Part shown: one piece after another, positions 7,126 to 16,082 of the stretch | Layout: the number at the start of each line of letters is the position of its first letter | Position numbering within the stretch: the stretch's first letter is position 1 | Source: Bacteroidota bacterium | Lineage (GTDB): Bacteria > Bacteroidota > Bacteroidia > Chitinophagales > Saprospiraceae | NCBI GenBank assembly: GCA_017858735.1 | Contig: JAFMBH010000039.1 | Coordinates: forward strand, 1-32,955 | Reading direction: 5' to 3' | DNA: 32,955 bases | Translations under genes and position numbers: made by a program | Notes under the pieces: model-generated | What the model was told of the DNA's origin: nothing | Seen by the model: only the letters and a program-made list of their open reading frames with translations | The model's database searches: none

Positions 7126-9533
7126 TCAATCATTATGCCAATCGTAGGAAGCAAAGTACCCTGTGCATCAGTTATTGTTTTCAACAAATATCTTTGCTCC
7201 GCTAAAGGTGCCGTCGGATTGATAATTACCGGTCCACCCACAGGTTTTCCATCGGCATCTTTTACCCTATCTAAAATCAACTGATTACTTGGAATAGCAT
7301 TACCCGTAATATTTTCAATATCTAAATAAAGATTAAGACTCCATTTTGTAAAAAACCATTTTTTATCGACGCGAATATCCACGGTATTAAATGCTTCCCG
7401 ACGCAAAGTATTGATTTGGTTAAAATCTAAGATACCCCTGTTATTCACCGACCAATTGGCAACAAGAGAGGAAGCGGGAGAAAAAGGAGTAAATGGTAAA
7501 CCACTCTGGAAGCGCCAGTTCATACCAATTTCCCAATTTTTCTTAAACTTTTTCCCTAGGGTTGTGCTGATGATATGCCTTGCATCCCAGGAAGAAGAAA
7601 CGAGGTCGCCATTTTTATCCTCAAAGGCACTCCAACCTAAAGTGTAGGCAAAAATTCCATAAAATCCTTTGTATAATCTTTGCTGAAAAAGAAACTCAAA
7701 TCCGTAACTTCTACCATTTGACCTTGGAATGGCAGGTTCGTTGCCAATAACACCGAAATCTCCCCCCAAATTGGCTAAGGTTACACTATCTCTGAGTAAA
7801 AATGGATAATTGTTATAAAACTTATAAAATGATTCAATGGTAATCTTGGCGTTGAAATCAGTATTAAACTCAAGCCCCAGAACCACTTGTTTATTACCTA
7901 CATACTTTATGTTGTTAGTCTTATTTACAAATTCTCCATTTTGTTGGTAACCAAGAATAGTAAATGGCGGTAATTGATAGAAGATTCCGGTATTGAAATT
8001 CACCGACAATCTTTTTGTTAGCGAGTAAGCCAAAGAAATACGCGGAGAGAATTGATTTAAAGGATTGGACATATCTTTAGAATAGGTATTTCCATCCACT
8101 CTTAACCCCGCTGAAAGAACCAGTTTCTCCTTATTAAAGCTTTGACTTGCCTGAGAAAACATACTATACTTTCCCATATTAAAGGCAGAACTATAATTAA
8201 TGGTTTGAGCCCCCGACGCCGTAAAAATTCTATTGTAAGTATTATTATTGTATTTGACAAATTCATATCCACCGCCATAAGTTAATTTAAAACTACCCGT
8301 TCTCAGCGTTCTTTCAATACGTAACTTATTTTCGATTTCTTGGGACTGATAATCTAATATTTTGTTTTCTGGTTTACTATCATCATTTCCAGCATATTTA
8401 ATTGCCTTATTATCAAGCATATTTCTCGATAGAACGAAAGTCCAATAGCCCTTTTGAGTAAAGTGCTTCCATACCAGACCATTGGTATAATTCCATTGAG
8501 GCGTAGTTGGAAGTTGATCCAGTAGAAACTGTTGATCTTCGGTTTCATTTGCCTCCAGATTGAGTTCAAATTGGTCAATGGCCCCCAGTCCAATAAAGGT
8601 CAACTCATTTTTTTCGTCCAGCTTAAATTTAATTTTTGCCTGAAAATCATTATAGGTAGGTAGGAATGGAAGTCCGATAGCCTGAAATAAAAATTGCAAA
8701 TACGATCTGCGGCTCGAAACTAAAAAAGTACCTTTATCACCAATAGGACCTTCTAAAGTTAATCCAATATCAGAAGCACCCACCATAAAGTTACCCCCAA
8801 TTCTATCGCTTCTACCCTCTCTTTGTTTAAAATTAAACACAGAACTTAGCGCATTTCCTCTGTTTGCAGGAAAGGCACCCGAGAAAAAATCCACTTCGTT
8901 AATAAAATTTACATTGATAAGACCCACCGGTCCACCCGAGGCCCCTTGCGTCGCAAAGTGATTAATATTAGGTACTTCCACATCGTCCAGAAAAAAACGA
9001 TTTTCATTTGGCGCCCCTCCCCTGATGATTAAATCATTTCTGAAAGATGCCGTAGTAGTTACCCCGGGCAATGATTGAATAACCCTGGATATATCTCTTG
9101 CCCCTCCCGGGTTTCTTTGAATTTCAGCAATACCTATCGTCCTAAGAGAAACGGGACTTTCCTCTGTTTTTTTGAATGGAGATGCCTGAACCACTACCTC
9201 CGTAAGTTCCTCAATAGATTCTTCCAATTCAAAATCTACTTGAGCCGGCCTTGCATTAGTAACCTGAATTTCAAAGGCCGAACCGTCTTTAAATCCTAAA
9301 TAACTAGCCGTTACATTATATAAACCTGGAGTAAGTCCTGTTATTTCATAATTACCCGATTCATCAGAGGTTACCCCTTTATTTATTTCAGGAATAACAA
9401 CCGTAGCGAAACCAATCGCTTCATTAGTCAATTTATTCGTAATTTTTCCTTTTATTATGCCTGTTTGTCCATTTACCTGACTAAGAAATAAAAAGATGAA
9501 AGCAACGGTAAGCGCTAGATAATTTTTCAACAT
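7119..9533 (-). CDS. TonB-dependent receptor with carboxypeptidase-regulatory-like N-terminal domain
   Basis: 804 residues. Signal peptide (MLKNYLALTV to VNGQ, about 1-23), then a CarboxypepD_reg-like domain (IIKGKITNKL at 26 onward, about 26-110), a plug domain (VSLRTIGIAEIQRNPGG, SLPGVTTTASF, DLIIRGGAPNENRFFLDDVE, about 125-240) and a 22-strand-type beta barrel ending in IMIEW, an aromatic C-terminus expected for outer-membrane insertion. It imports an unidentified substrate using TonB/ExbBD energy. No SusD partner is adjacent, which argues against a classical polysaccharide-utilisation locus. The stop overlaps the possible start of the DinB-family gene. No consensus promoter was found in the 94 bp upstream. 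Confidence 0.93.
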   Translation of the reverse strand: MLKNYLALTVAFIFLFLSQVNGQTGIIKGKITNKLTNEAIGFATVVIPEINKGVTSDESGNYEITGLTPGLYNVTASYLGFKDGSAFEIQVTNARPAQVDFELEESIEELTEVVVQASPFKKTEESPVSLRTIGIAEIQRNPGGARDISRVIQSLPGVTTTASFRNDLIIRGGAPNENRFFLDDVEVPNINHFATQGASGGPVGLINVNFINEVDFFSGAFPANRGNALSSVFNFKQREGRSDRIGGNFMVGASDIGLTLEGPIGDKGTFLVSSRRSYLQFLFQAIGLPFLPTYNDFQAKIKFKLDEKNELTFIGLGAIDQFELNLEANETEDQQFLLDQLPTTPQWNYTNGLVWKHFTQKGYWTFVLSRNMLDNKAIKYAGNDDSKPENKILDYQSQEIENKLRIERTLRTGSFKLTYGGGYEFVKYNNNTYNRIFTASGAQTINYSSAFNMGKYSMFSQASQSFNKEKLVLSAGLRVDGNTYSKDMSNPLNQFSPRISLAYSLTKRLSVNFNTGIFYQLPPFTILGYQQNGEFVNKTNNIKYVGNKQVVLGLEFNTDFNAKITIESFYKFYNNYPFLLRDSVTLANLGGDFGVIGNEPAIPRSNGRSYGFEFLFQQRLYKGFYGIFAYTLGWSAFEDKNGDLVSSSWDARHIISTTLGKKFKKNWEIGMNWRFQSGLPFTPFSPASSLVANWSVNNRGILDFNQINTLRREAFNTVDIRVDKKWFFTKWSLNLYLDIENITGNAIPSNQLILDRVKDADGKPVGGPVIINPTAPLAEQRYLLKTITDAQGTLLPTIGIMIEW

Positions 9534-9627
9534 AAAATCAATGATATGTAATGATTATAAACCTATTAAATAAACAAAATGAAAAGTAGTTCTAAATAGG
9601 TGCCAAAAAAATAAAAAAAAGGATGTT

Positions 9628-10473
9628 TTATTGAATTCTATGTACGTGAGAGTAAACATTGAACGAATTATGATTAATAAAACCAACCAGCGTAATATCA
9701 TTTTCTTCCGCAATCTCTATGGCTAAACTACTTGGCGCACCAATGGCCACGATAAGATTTATACCTGCTCTGGCTGCTTTTTGTAGCATTTCAAAGCCTG
9801 CCCTGCCGCTGAAAAATAAAAATCCATCCATGCGAATATTTTCATCTTTTAACAAAGCATGCCCTAAGACCTTATCGAGTGCATTGTGTCTGCCAATATC
9901 TTCCGCAACCTGCAATAATTCCCCTTCATTATTAAACCAGCAAACAGCATGAGACCCTCCCGTTTTATTAAAAAGTGGCTGTAATGCTTTCGTCTTGTTA
10001 ACTAATTCAAAGATTATTCCTCTTTTGACTTTTATAGTTTTCCCCCAGGAAGGATAAGGGATATTTCCTTGTAAAGCCTCTGCATTGGGGGCGCCACAAA
10101 CACCACAAGCAGCATTTACTATGAATATTCTGTCATCTTTTGGAAAAATAGGATTGAAATGATAAGCTAACTCAACTAATTGTATTTTTTGAAAATAGGT
10201 TGTTTTCTGCCCAGGTAAAATATCGTCTCCGCGATGTATAATGCCCGCCGTAAAAAGGAAGCCAACAGCCAATGCCAGATCTTCTCCTGGAGATCTCATG
10301 ATCATAGCTATTTTCTTTATTTTCCTGTCATCGATGGGTCCGTATTTTACATATATTTCAACAGGTGACTCCACAACGACGGAATCAACCATTGATTCCT
10401 GCGAACCATTATTGAAAAAACGGCTGATATTTACAGAATCGACAGATAGTATGTTACTTTTTTGATTATCCAT
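9628..10473 (-). CDS. fdhD: Formate dehydrogenase accessory sulfurtransferase FdhD
   Basis: FdhD carries sulfur from a cysteine desulfurase to the molybdenum/bis-MGD cofactor, which activates formate dehydrogenase. With the start used here the protein is 281 residues. The sulfur-carrying loop CGVCG (Cys123 and Cys126) is intact, followed by the conserved TGGSHAVCWF, EDIGRHNALDKVLGHAL and SGRAGFEMLQKAARAGI blocks. A longer reading from ATG 10494 (adding MLIRQIK) is possible; ATG 10473 gives the classical 8-bp overlap ATGGATAA with the stop of the TonB receptor upstream. There is no formate dehydrogenase gene in the window. It ends an overlapping gene chain with a receptor and an S9 peptidase. 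Cytoplasmic. Confidence 0.93.
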   Translation of the reverse strand: MDNQKSNILSVDSVNISRFFNNGSQESMVDSVVVESPVEIYVKYGPIDDRKIKKIAMIMRSPGEDLALAVGFLFTAGIIHRGDDILPGQKTTYFQKIQLVELAYHFNPIFPKDDRIFIVNAACGVCGAPNAEALQGNIPYPSWGKTIKVKRGIIFELVNKTKALQPLFNKTGGSHAVCWFNNEGELLQVAEDIGRHNALDKVLGHALLKDENIRMDGFLFFSGRAGFEMLQKAARAGINLIVAIGAPSSLAIEIAEENDITLVGFINHNSFNVYSHVHRIQ

Positions 10474-12553
10474 TTTTATTTGCCGGATTAACATTTAATC
10501 TCAATCCAAGATAAAAAGTCCTGCCTGACGCTGGTTCAAAAAATCTATTGGCTCCCGCATTAATTCTAATATTTGAAAAATAATCAACGTTCAGCAAATT
10601 ATTTACTCCACCAAAAATTTCAATTCCCGATGATTTAACTGGCAGTATATATTGACATCTTGCCCCCAGTAAAATATATCCGGGAACAGAAATTGTATTA
10701 CTGTCATTGACAAATTGTTTACCCATAGACCTCATATTTGCGGAGAAGAAGAGTGATTTATTCCACTGGGTTCTTACTTCTGTAAACAACTGAAAAGGAG
10801 AGAAACCTGGCACCCAGTTGCCTGCATAATTTTGTGAACCTGAGAGGTACTCTTTAAAGGTGTGACCAGCCAAGGTAAGCGACATGATAGCACTTACTTT
10901 TCTTTCAGGAAAAAAATGAGTAAATATTTCTAATCCATTTCTTCTGGAAACCCCCGCATTTTTATAAAAGGTTCGACCGGGAAAAGCCTCTAATCCATAA
11001 GCTATCCATTCATCTTTTAAATCAATTTGATATATCGACACTTCTGATGTAAGCCATTTTACTTTTTTATATCGATAACCCAGTGAGAATTGAGAGGAAG
11101 TCTGGGGTTTTAAATTAGGATTAAATCCACCCAGATTACTTGGATTTGCACTGAGTTCTGTGAGTGCCGGCGTTTCAAAATGTTTACTCCAATCCCCAAA
11201 AATACTGGACGTTGTGGATATTTTATACACGAAACCTAAGGAAGGATTCAACCTTAGGTAGTCGATATTTCCACTATTATTACCGTCTGTTAAAAAAAGA
11301 TCTTCTACGCCCATATTGATTTTATCCAATCTGGCGCCTATTACCCCTTCCCATTTTTTACTGAAAAAATAACGATACTGGCCATAAATACCTCCACCCT
11401 GGAATAATTCTTTCTGGTCTAAATTCAGATTACCTTTTACCCCGAGTTTATTAGCAAATCTCTGTCTGTTGTCAATCTGACTAGATGCTTCCATGCCAAT
11501 TAACCATTGAAAGGTAGGTTTTAACTGCTGCAATGAAGCACCTCCGCCCCAAAATTGCCGGGTAAATGACACATAACCACCGGCTTCAAAGGGGAGTCTA
11601 TTATCAAAAATGCGCTTTGAATAAAAGGAATACACCTGAACTTGCTTATTATTTTTTAATTGCTGATCCCAGGTACTCCCTATTCTGTATTGAACTAACT
11701 CCTCCCCTGCCTTAAACTGAATATTTCTGCTAAATGCCGACTTTCTCGATAAATTAAGCTCAGAAGAAACTAAGGCCCCAGGATCGTTAGCCAGTGGGCT
11801 CGAAGCCCAATTTAATAAAAATTTCAGCTTCCCCTTTGGCAAATGAATAACATATTTACCATTAAATAAATTTGTTTTCGTCTGACTCCAGTCTCTGAAT
11901 CCTGTATGCGAAAAATTGCTTCCAAAAACACTCCATTCTCTTTTCGTATTTTTACCACCCATCCAAATATCTAATTTCTTCATACCATTACTCCCTAAAA
12001 GGTAACCTGAATTGATTGAAAATGAAGAAGTTGGATCTTTTGTATAAAGGGCCAATACGCCACCTGCTGCATTACCATAAAGAACGGTACTCACCCCCCT
12101 GATAACCTCCATCGTTTGAATGAAGGCTGGATCGATGTTATCTACATTAGCCTGACCGTCTGGGGTAGTTTCAGGAATACCATCGACTAAAATTCTAACA
12201 CCGCGAATGCCAAATGCAGACCTGGAACCAAATCCACGAATGGATATACGCACATCCTGGGCATAATTTTCAGCATTTTGAGCTAAAACACCTGGAACAT
12301 AAGCAGCATAATCTTGAAGCGACGTTCTTGCCTGCCCCTTTAACAAAATATCTTCTGTTAAGGTAGTAACCGCCTGATTTATACGACGGCTTTCTACCGA
12401 TATTCTTGAAGCGGTAATCGGAATAGCAGGTAATTCAAAGGTATCGGTTTGTCCAACAGCACTTAAAGAAGTCAATAAAGTAACGAATACCAAAGAAAGT
12501 AACAGATTACTTTTTCTATTAGAAAAGGGGTTATATATTTTACTTTTTCTCAC
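10466..12553 (-). CDS. TonB-dependent receptor, FecA/YncD(PqqU)-like plug
   Basis: 695 residues from the GTG at 12553. This start overlaps the upstream peptidase stop by 14 bp and gives a normal signal peptide: basic n-region, core LLLSLVFVTLLTSLSA, cleavage near VGQ. The open frame runs further back to 12688, but that extension lies within the peptidase gene and encodes no signal. There is no CarboxypepD_reg domain; the plug starts directly with PITASRISVES. The plug holds ISIRGFGSRSAFGIRG, VDGIPETTPDGQ and LYGNAAGGVL, a pattern I recall as very similar to E. coli YncD/PqqU, the PQQ receptor, but also to other small-chelate receptors. The barrel ends YLGLRLNVNPANKNG. Substrate unproven. Confidence 0.88.
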   Translation of the reverse strand: MRKSKIYNPFSNRKSNLLLSLVFVTLLTSLSAVGQTDTFELPAIPITASRISVESRRINQAVTTLTEDILLKGQARTSLQDYAAYVPGVLAQNAENYAQDVRISIRGFGSRSAFGIRGVRILVDGIPETTPDGQANVDNIDPAFIQTMEVIRGVSTVLYGNAAGGVLALYTKDPTSSFSINSGYLLGSNGMKKLDIWMGGKNTKREWSVFGSNFSHTGFRDWSQTKTNLFNGKYVIHLPKGKLKFLLNWASSPLANDPGALVSSELNLSRKSAFSRNIQFKAGEELVQYRIGSTWDQQLKNNKQVQVYSFYSKRIFDNRLPFEAGGYVSFTRQFWGGGASLQQLKPTFQWLIGMEASSQIDNRQRFANKLGVKGNLNLDQKELFQGGGIYGQYRYFFSKKWEGVIGARLDKINMGVEDLFLTDGNNSGNIDYLRLNPSLGFVYKISTTSSIFGDWSKHFETPALTELSANPSNLGGFNPNLKPQTSSQFSLGYRYKKVKWLTSEVSIYQIDLKDEWIAYGLEAFPGRTFYKNAGVSRRNGLEIFTHFFPERKVSAIMSLTLAGHTFKEYLSGSQNYAGNWVPGFSPFQLFTEVRTQWNKSLFFSANMRSMGKQFVNDSNTISVPGYILLGARCQYILPVKSSGIEIFGGVNNLLNVDYFSNIRINAGANRFFEPASGRTFYLGLRLNVNPANKNG

Positions 12554-14954
12554 TTTCAGGTTTTGATATGGTTTTATCAAATAGTTGTAAAATCCTTCTA
12601 TACTCATCCAGCCAACTGGTTGTTTCCACAAAACCGTGATCCTCCATCGGAAAAACGGCCAGCTCCCAATTTTCCTTACCCAGCTCAATCAATCTTTGAG
12701 ACAGGCGCACAATATCTTGAAAATGAACATTTACGTCCACCATACCGTGCAACATTAACAGATTCCCTTTTAATCCATCTGCAAAATACATCGGTGAACT
12801 TCTCTTGTAAGCTAACGGATCGAGAGAAGGAACATTCAATATATTGGAGGTATAGCCATGATTATAATGAGCCCAATCGGTAACTGATCTTAGGGCAGCT
12901 CCACTTTTAAATGTATTATTTTCATTGAACAGCGCCATAAGGGTTATGAAACCGCCATAAGATCCACCGTAGATACCTATTCTTGAAGAGTCTATATTAT
13001 GGTTTTCGATAAGGAATCTGGCGCCATCTACCTGATCTGATAAATCTTTACCACCCATGTGCCTGTAAATACCTGTTCTCCAATCTCTTCCATAACCCGC
13101 ACTCCCTCTATAATCAATATCAAGAACAGTATATCCTTTATCGGCTAAAAGATTATGAAACATGTACTCCCTGTAATAATTACTCCACCATTCATGAACA
13201 TTTTGTAGATAACCTGCACCATGAACAAATATAACGGCACCTTTATGGCTTACATTTGCCTCTGGTTTATACCATCGGGCAGGTACATTTTCACCATCCC
13301 GGGCCTTAAACCAAACAATTTCGGGCTTTCTCCAGGAATATGACCTAAAGGCATCCGACGTAGAATGCGTAATTTGAATAGTTTTGGCATTAGGTTTATT
13401 TTCCTGAACAAAAAGTTCCCAGGGTGTATTGGAGGTAGAAAATCTGATAGCTAAATATTTTTCGTCCGGCGAAATAGTTACCTCTGCATTTCCTACCCCG
13501 GAGGTCAATTTCACCAGATTTTTACCCGCAATATTGAGTTTATAAAAATGTTGCTGGTGAGGTCCTTCCGCATTGGCAGTCAAATAAATATGTTGTCCGT
13601 CAAGAGATAAGCGGGTATTTAATACTTCAAACGAACCTGAAGTAAGTTGCGAAACAGATTTAGATTTTACATCGTACAGATAAAGATGAGAAAAGCCCGT
13701 TTTTTCAGATTGAAAGTAAAACTGCTCCCCATTGGGCAACCATTCTATGTTACCCACCGACTGGTCATAACTATCAACGCCAGGGCCGCCAATCCATGCA
13801 GTGTCGTGTTGATGATCTATTTCCTCCCATTTTCCACTGGCAGGATCTAATAAAACCAACCATCTATCTTTATGATCTAAGGAACGCACCACAAAAAGAG
13901 GTTGATTTTTACTACTCCAAACGGGGCCGTTGATAACTACAGGTTTTGGGTCAGGAAAGGTATCTACAAAAGGATTTTTTGGATCCTGATACCATTTCAG
14001 ATATTCCGGTTTTTTATAAATCCCTGATAATTTCTTGACATTCAGCGTATAAAACGAATCTTTTTCTGTTAAGAACACGCCCATCTCGTAAGTAGGCTGA
14101 GGAAAGCCAACTTTTTCCCTGGAGCGGAGATTGGTTGTAAAACCTGAATTAGTGACAAAATCAGGCACTTGAGTTTCTTTACCCGCATTTTCTGTTACCA
14201 ATTTGCAAGCAACAAATTTTAAGTCCGGACTATGGGACATTTGAACCAATCTTTTGTTCTGTAAAAAAAAAGGTTTAGGCAAATAAAGATTAGATTTAGG
14301 TTCCTCCCTCTTTCTTTTATCTGCTATCGCTTTCCTGTCCTCCAACACATCAAATAAATCGAGCTGTTCCTTTTCAAGCCATTGCTCTGCCGTGTTTTTT
14401 AAAGCAGGCGTAGTAGGTTTTACTTCTGTAAAATGAGTGAGTTGACGCATTGAACCGTCAAATAAATGGATAGCGAAAAGATTATTATTTCGTTGAAAAG
14501 TCAACATAGAATCCCCTTTGGCAAAAGCTATATTCGATTCCCTGTCGGAGGAAATAATAAAGGGAGTGAGCGGCCCATCGGGCAATATTTGTTTATAAAT
14601 ATCGCCCTCCCTTAAAATGAACCTTAGCCCTTTATTTTTAGATATTACACCACCTGGTGGAAAAGCCAGCCACTTATCTGTAGCTAATTTAACAGGTGCA
14701 ACAGAAAATGGCGCCTTCACCTGATAGGTACTTCTCAATGAATCATTATCAGGATTCCATGAAAAGAAAATTTCTTTACTGTTCGGGTGCCAGAAAATGC
14801 CCTCCGGCGAATATCCTATATATTTCTCACCAGACATAATAGCTTTTAAATCAAGCGCTTGATTTTTATTATTCTGTGCTGATAAAAAGGAGGCAATGAA
14901 CAGGAATAAGACTGTTACTATCAGATTAACCCGAAAAGGAAAATTCGTTCTCAT
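12540..14954 (-). CDS. Exported S9-family prolyl oligopeptidase/dipeptidyl peptidase
   Basis: 804 residues from ATG 14954 (MRTNFPF), which starts a good signal peptide ending FLSAQ; the frame is open back to 15008 but those 18 residues precede the signal. The N-terminal two thirds is a beta-propeller with TolB-like repeats (ISPDEKYLAIRF, WLPNGEQFYFQSEKTG). The C-terminal alpha/beta hydrolase holds the triad: Ser665 in GGSYGG, Asp740 in HGMVDVNVHFQD and His773 in MEDHGF, plus the DIDYRGSAGYG oxyanion-side motif. Such enzymes cut peptides after Pro or remove dipeptides in the periplasm. It heads a chain with a TonB receptor and fdhD, overlapping the receptor by 14 bp. Exact specificity (DPP IV-like or acylaminoacyl) cannot be read. 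Confidence 0.9.
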   Translation of the reverse strand: MRTNFPFRVNLIVTVLFLFIASFLSAQNNKNQALDLKAIMSGEKYIGYSPEGIFWHPNSKEIFFSWNPDNDSLRSTYQVKAPFSVAPVKLATDKWLAFPPGGVISKNKGLRFILREGDIYKQILPDGPLTPFIISSDRESNIAFAKGDSMLTFQRNNNLFAIHLFDGSMRQLTHFTEVKPTTPALKNTAEQWLEKEQLDLFDVLEDRKAIADKRKREEPKSNLYLPKPFFLQNKRLVQMSHSPDLKFVACKLVTENAGKETQVPDFVTNSGFTTNLRSREKVGFPQPTYEMGVFLTEKDSFYTLNVKKLSGIYKKPEYLKWYQDPKNPFVDTFPDPKPVVINGPVWSSKNQPLFVVRSLDHKDRWLVLLDPASGKWEEIDHQHDTAWIGGPGVDSYDQSVGNIEWLPNGEQFYFQSEKTGFSHLYLYDVKSKSVSQLTSGSFEVLNTRLSLDGQHIYLTANAEGPHQQHFYKLNIAGKNLVKLTSGVGNAEVTISPDEKYLAIRFSTSNTPWELFVQENKPNAKTIQITHSTSDAFRSYSWRKPEIVWFKARDGENVPARWYKPEANVSHKGAVIFVHGAGYLQNVHEWWSNYYREYMFHNLLADKGYTVLDIDYRGSAGYGRDWRTGIYRHMGGKDLSDQVDGARFLIENHNIDSSRIGIYGGSYGGFITLMALFNENNTFKSGAALRSVTDWAHYNHGYTSNILNVPSLDPLAYKRSSPMYFADGLKGNLLMLHGMVDVNVHFQDIVRLSQRLIELGKENWELAVFPMEDHGFVETTSWLDEYRRILQLFDKTISKPESEKK

Positions 14955-15049
14955 AAATCCATTATTATTTTGTCCCAATATAGCCTTTTCAATTAAAAAA
15001 GAAAACACATCAGAACAAACTTTAATATGTATTTTTATTTTAATTTGTA

Positions 15050-15057
15050 TATATTTG
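15050..15057 (+). promoter_or_regulatory. Candidate -7 promoter box of the small exported gene
   Basis: TATATTTG on the plus strand matches TAnnTTTG, 18 bp upstream of the ATG at 15075, in a very AT-rich divergent region. A convincing -33 TTG at the right distance is not visible. Confidence 0.4.
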
Positions 15058-15074
15058 TTTATATATATTAAGAT

Positions 15075-15458
15075 ATGTACAGATTATTTATTCTTATTTT
15101 ATGTTTATTTATTTTCTCACTTAACCTTGATGCACAAGTAGTTAGAATCAAACTAGTTGAAAACAAACCATTTTGCGCAGGTTTTGGCCAGGAAAATGTG
15201 GCTCAGGTTAAGATATCAGCGGTACCCAACATCAGAATACCTGAAAATGCGGGAACGGTATATACCTGGTATGCCATCCACAAGGAAGGTTTCAGGAGTT
15301 GGCACACGCCCATAGACCAGAGAGCTATACCGCTTCCATGGCCAGGACGTTATGAAGTATATGTGGTTATGAAATATATAGACAAAGTAACGCTGTTGCC
15401 TTACTTTGCCTTTAAATCGTCCTCTATTTTTGTTAATGCTGACTCATGTCCTCCATGA
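15075..15458 (+). CDS. Small exported protein of unknown function
   Basis: 127 residues: signal peptide MYRLFILILCLFIFSLNLDAQ (core 4-17) and about 105 mature residues. I do not recognise a family. The mature part is beta-rich, with NKPFCAGFGQ, TVYTWYAIHKEG and PGRYEVYVVMKY, loosely like one PKD or Ig-like repeat of the large Bacteroidota surface proteins, and has two cysteines (near PFC and at the C-terminal SCPP) that could form a disulfide. There is no T9SS C-terminal sorting domain. It stands alone between the divergent peptidase gene and the convergent Lrp gene, 12 bp away. A weak 6-bp hairpin CTCATG/CATGAG (15443-15459) overlaps the stop. Either a genuine small secreted protein or a remnant of a larger one. 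Confidence 0.6.
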   Translation: MYRLFILILCLFIFSLNLDAQVVRIKLVENKPFCAGFGQENVAQVKISAVPNIRIPENAGTVYTWYAIHKEGFRSWHTPIDQRAIPLPWPGRYEVYVVMKYIDKVTLLPYFAFKSSSIFVNADSCPP

Positions 15459-15470
15459 GGAATATGGGAA

Positions 15471-15968
15471 TTAATCGTATTTGAAAGGTAGAACGGAAGA
15501 ATCCTTTATGGTGGAAAGCGTCATTAACGTTTTAAGCCTTTCAATCTCCTCTATTTGAGAAAGGGTTTTAAAAAGAAGTTGTTCGTAGGTTGGAATATCT
15601 TTACAAACAATTTTCATTAAAAAGTCAGCTTCACCGGTAATTATATAACACTCTACAATTTCGTCAATCTCTTGCACTTTTGCCATAAAATTATTTAGGG
15701 CATTGTCTTTTTGCCATGCCAAAGAAACCTGAACGAAAGTTTTTACATTCAAACCAATGGCTTGCTGATTTACTTTTGCGTGATAACTTTGAATGATTTC
15801 TGTGTTCTCCAGTTTTTTAACCCTTTCCAGGGTTGGGGCTGGCGACAACCCAATTTTTTTAGATAAATCAAGATTGGTTATTTTACTATTTTCCTGAAGA
15901 ATATGTAAAATTTTTAAATCTGTTTTATCTAACTTTTCTAAAGACTCTTGTGCAAGTAAATTATTCAT
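15471..15968 (-). CDS. Lrp/AsnC-family transcriptional regulator
   Basis: 165 residues. An N-terminal winged helix-turn-helix (DLKILHILQENSKITNLDLSKKIGLS with recognition helix PAPTLERVKKLE, about 18-55) is followed by a ligand-binding RAM domain (VQVSLAW, IVECYIITGEADFLMKIVCKD, about 75-150). These regulators sense amino acids and often control amino-acid metabolism and their own gene. It lies 114 bp downstream of the glutamate dehydrogenase gene on the same strand, with a perfect 19-bp inverted repeat between the two, which makes the dehydrogenase and itself the first candidate targets (inference). Confidence 0.93.
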   Translation of the reverse strand: MNNLLAQESLEKLDKTDLKILHILQENSKITNLDLSKKIGLSPAPTLERVKKLENTEIIQSYHAKVNQQAIGLNVKTFVQVSLAWQKDNALNNFMAKVQEIDEIVECYIITGEADFLMKIVCKDIPTYEQLLFKTLSQIEEIERLKTLMTLSTIKDSSVLPFKYD

Positions 15969-16021
15969 GGGTTATCAGTTGTTTTTTATAAATAAACGCA
16001 AAAGAACAAATAATATTACAA

Positions 16022-16067
16022 ATACGCTAAAATTTAATTGTTAATTCCCAATTAAATTTTAGCGTAT
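16022..16067 (-). terminator. Perfect 19-bp inverted repeat between gdh and lrp: terminator and/or operator
   Basis: The left arm (16022-16040, ATACGCTAAAATTTAATTG) is perfectly complementary to the right arm (16049-16067) around the 8-base loop TTAATTCC. It starts 16 bp after the dehydrogenase stop, where a terminator is expected, but on the minus strand no uninterrupted T-tract follows. It also lies about 55 bp upstream of the Lrp start, where an autoregulatory operator would lie. Both readings are open. Confidence 0.65.
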
Positions 16068-16082
16068 GGCATAAAACAAGTC

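Noticed and set aside
7119-9533. SusC/SusD polysaccharide-utilisation locus
   Set aside because: No SusD-like lipoprotein or glycoside hydrolase lies near either TonB receptor.
12554-12688. 45-residue N-terminal extension of the second TonB receptor
   Set aside because: It lies wholly within the peptidase gene and puts extra sequence before a normal signal peptide; GTG 12553 is a better start.
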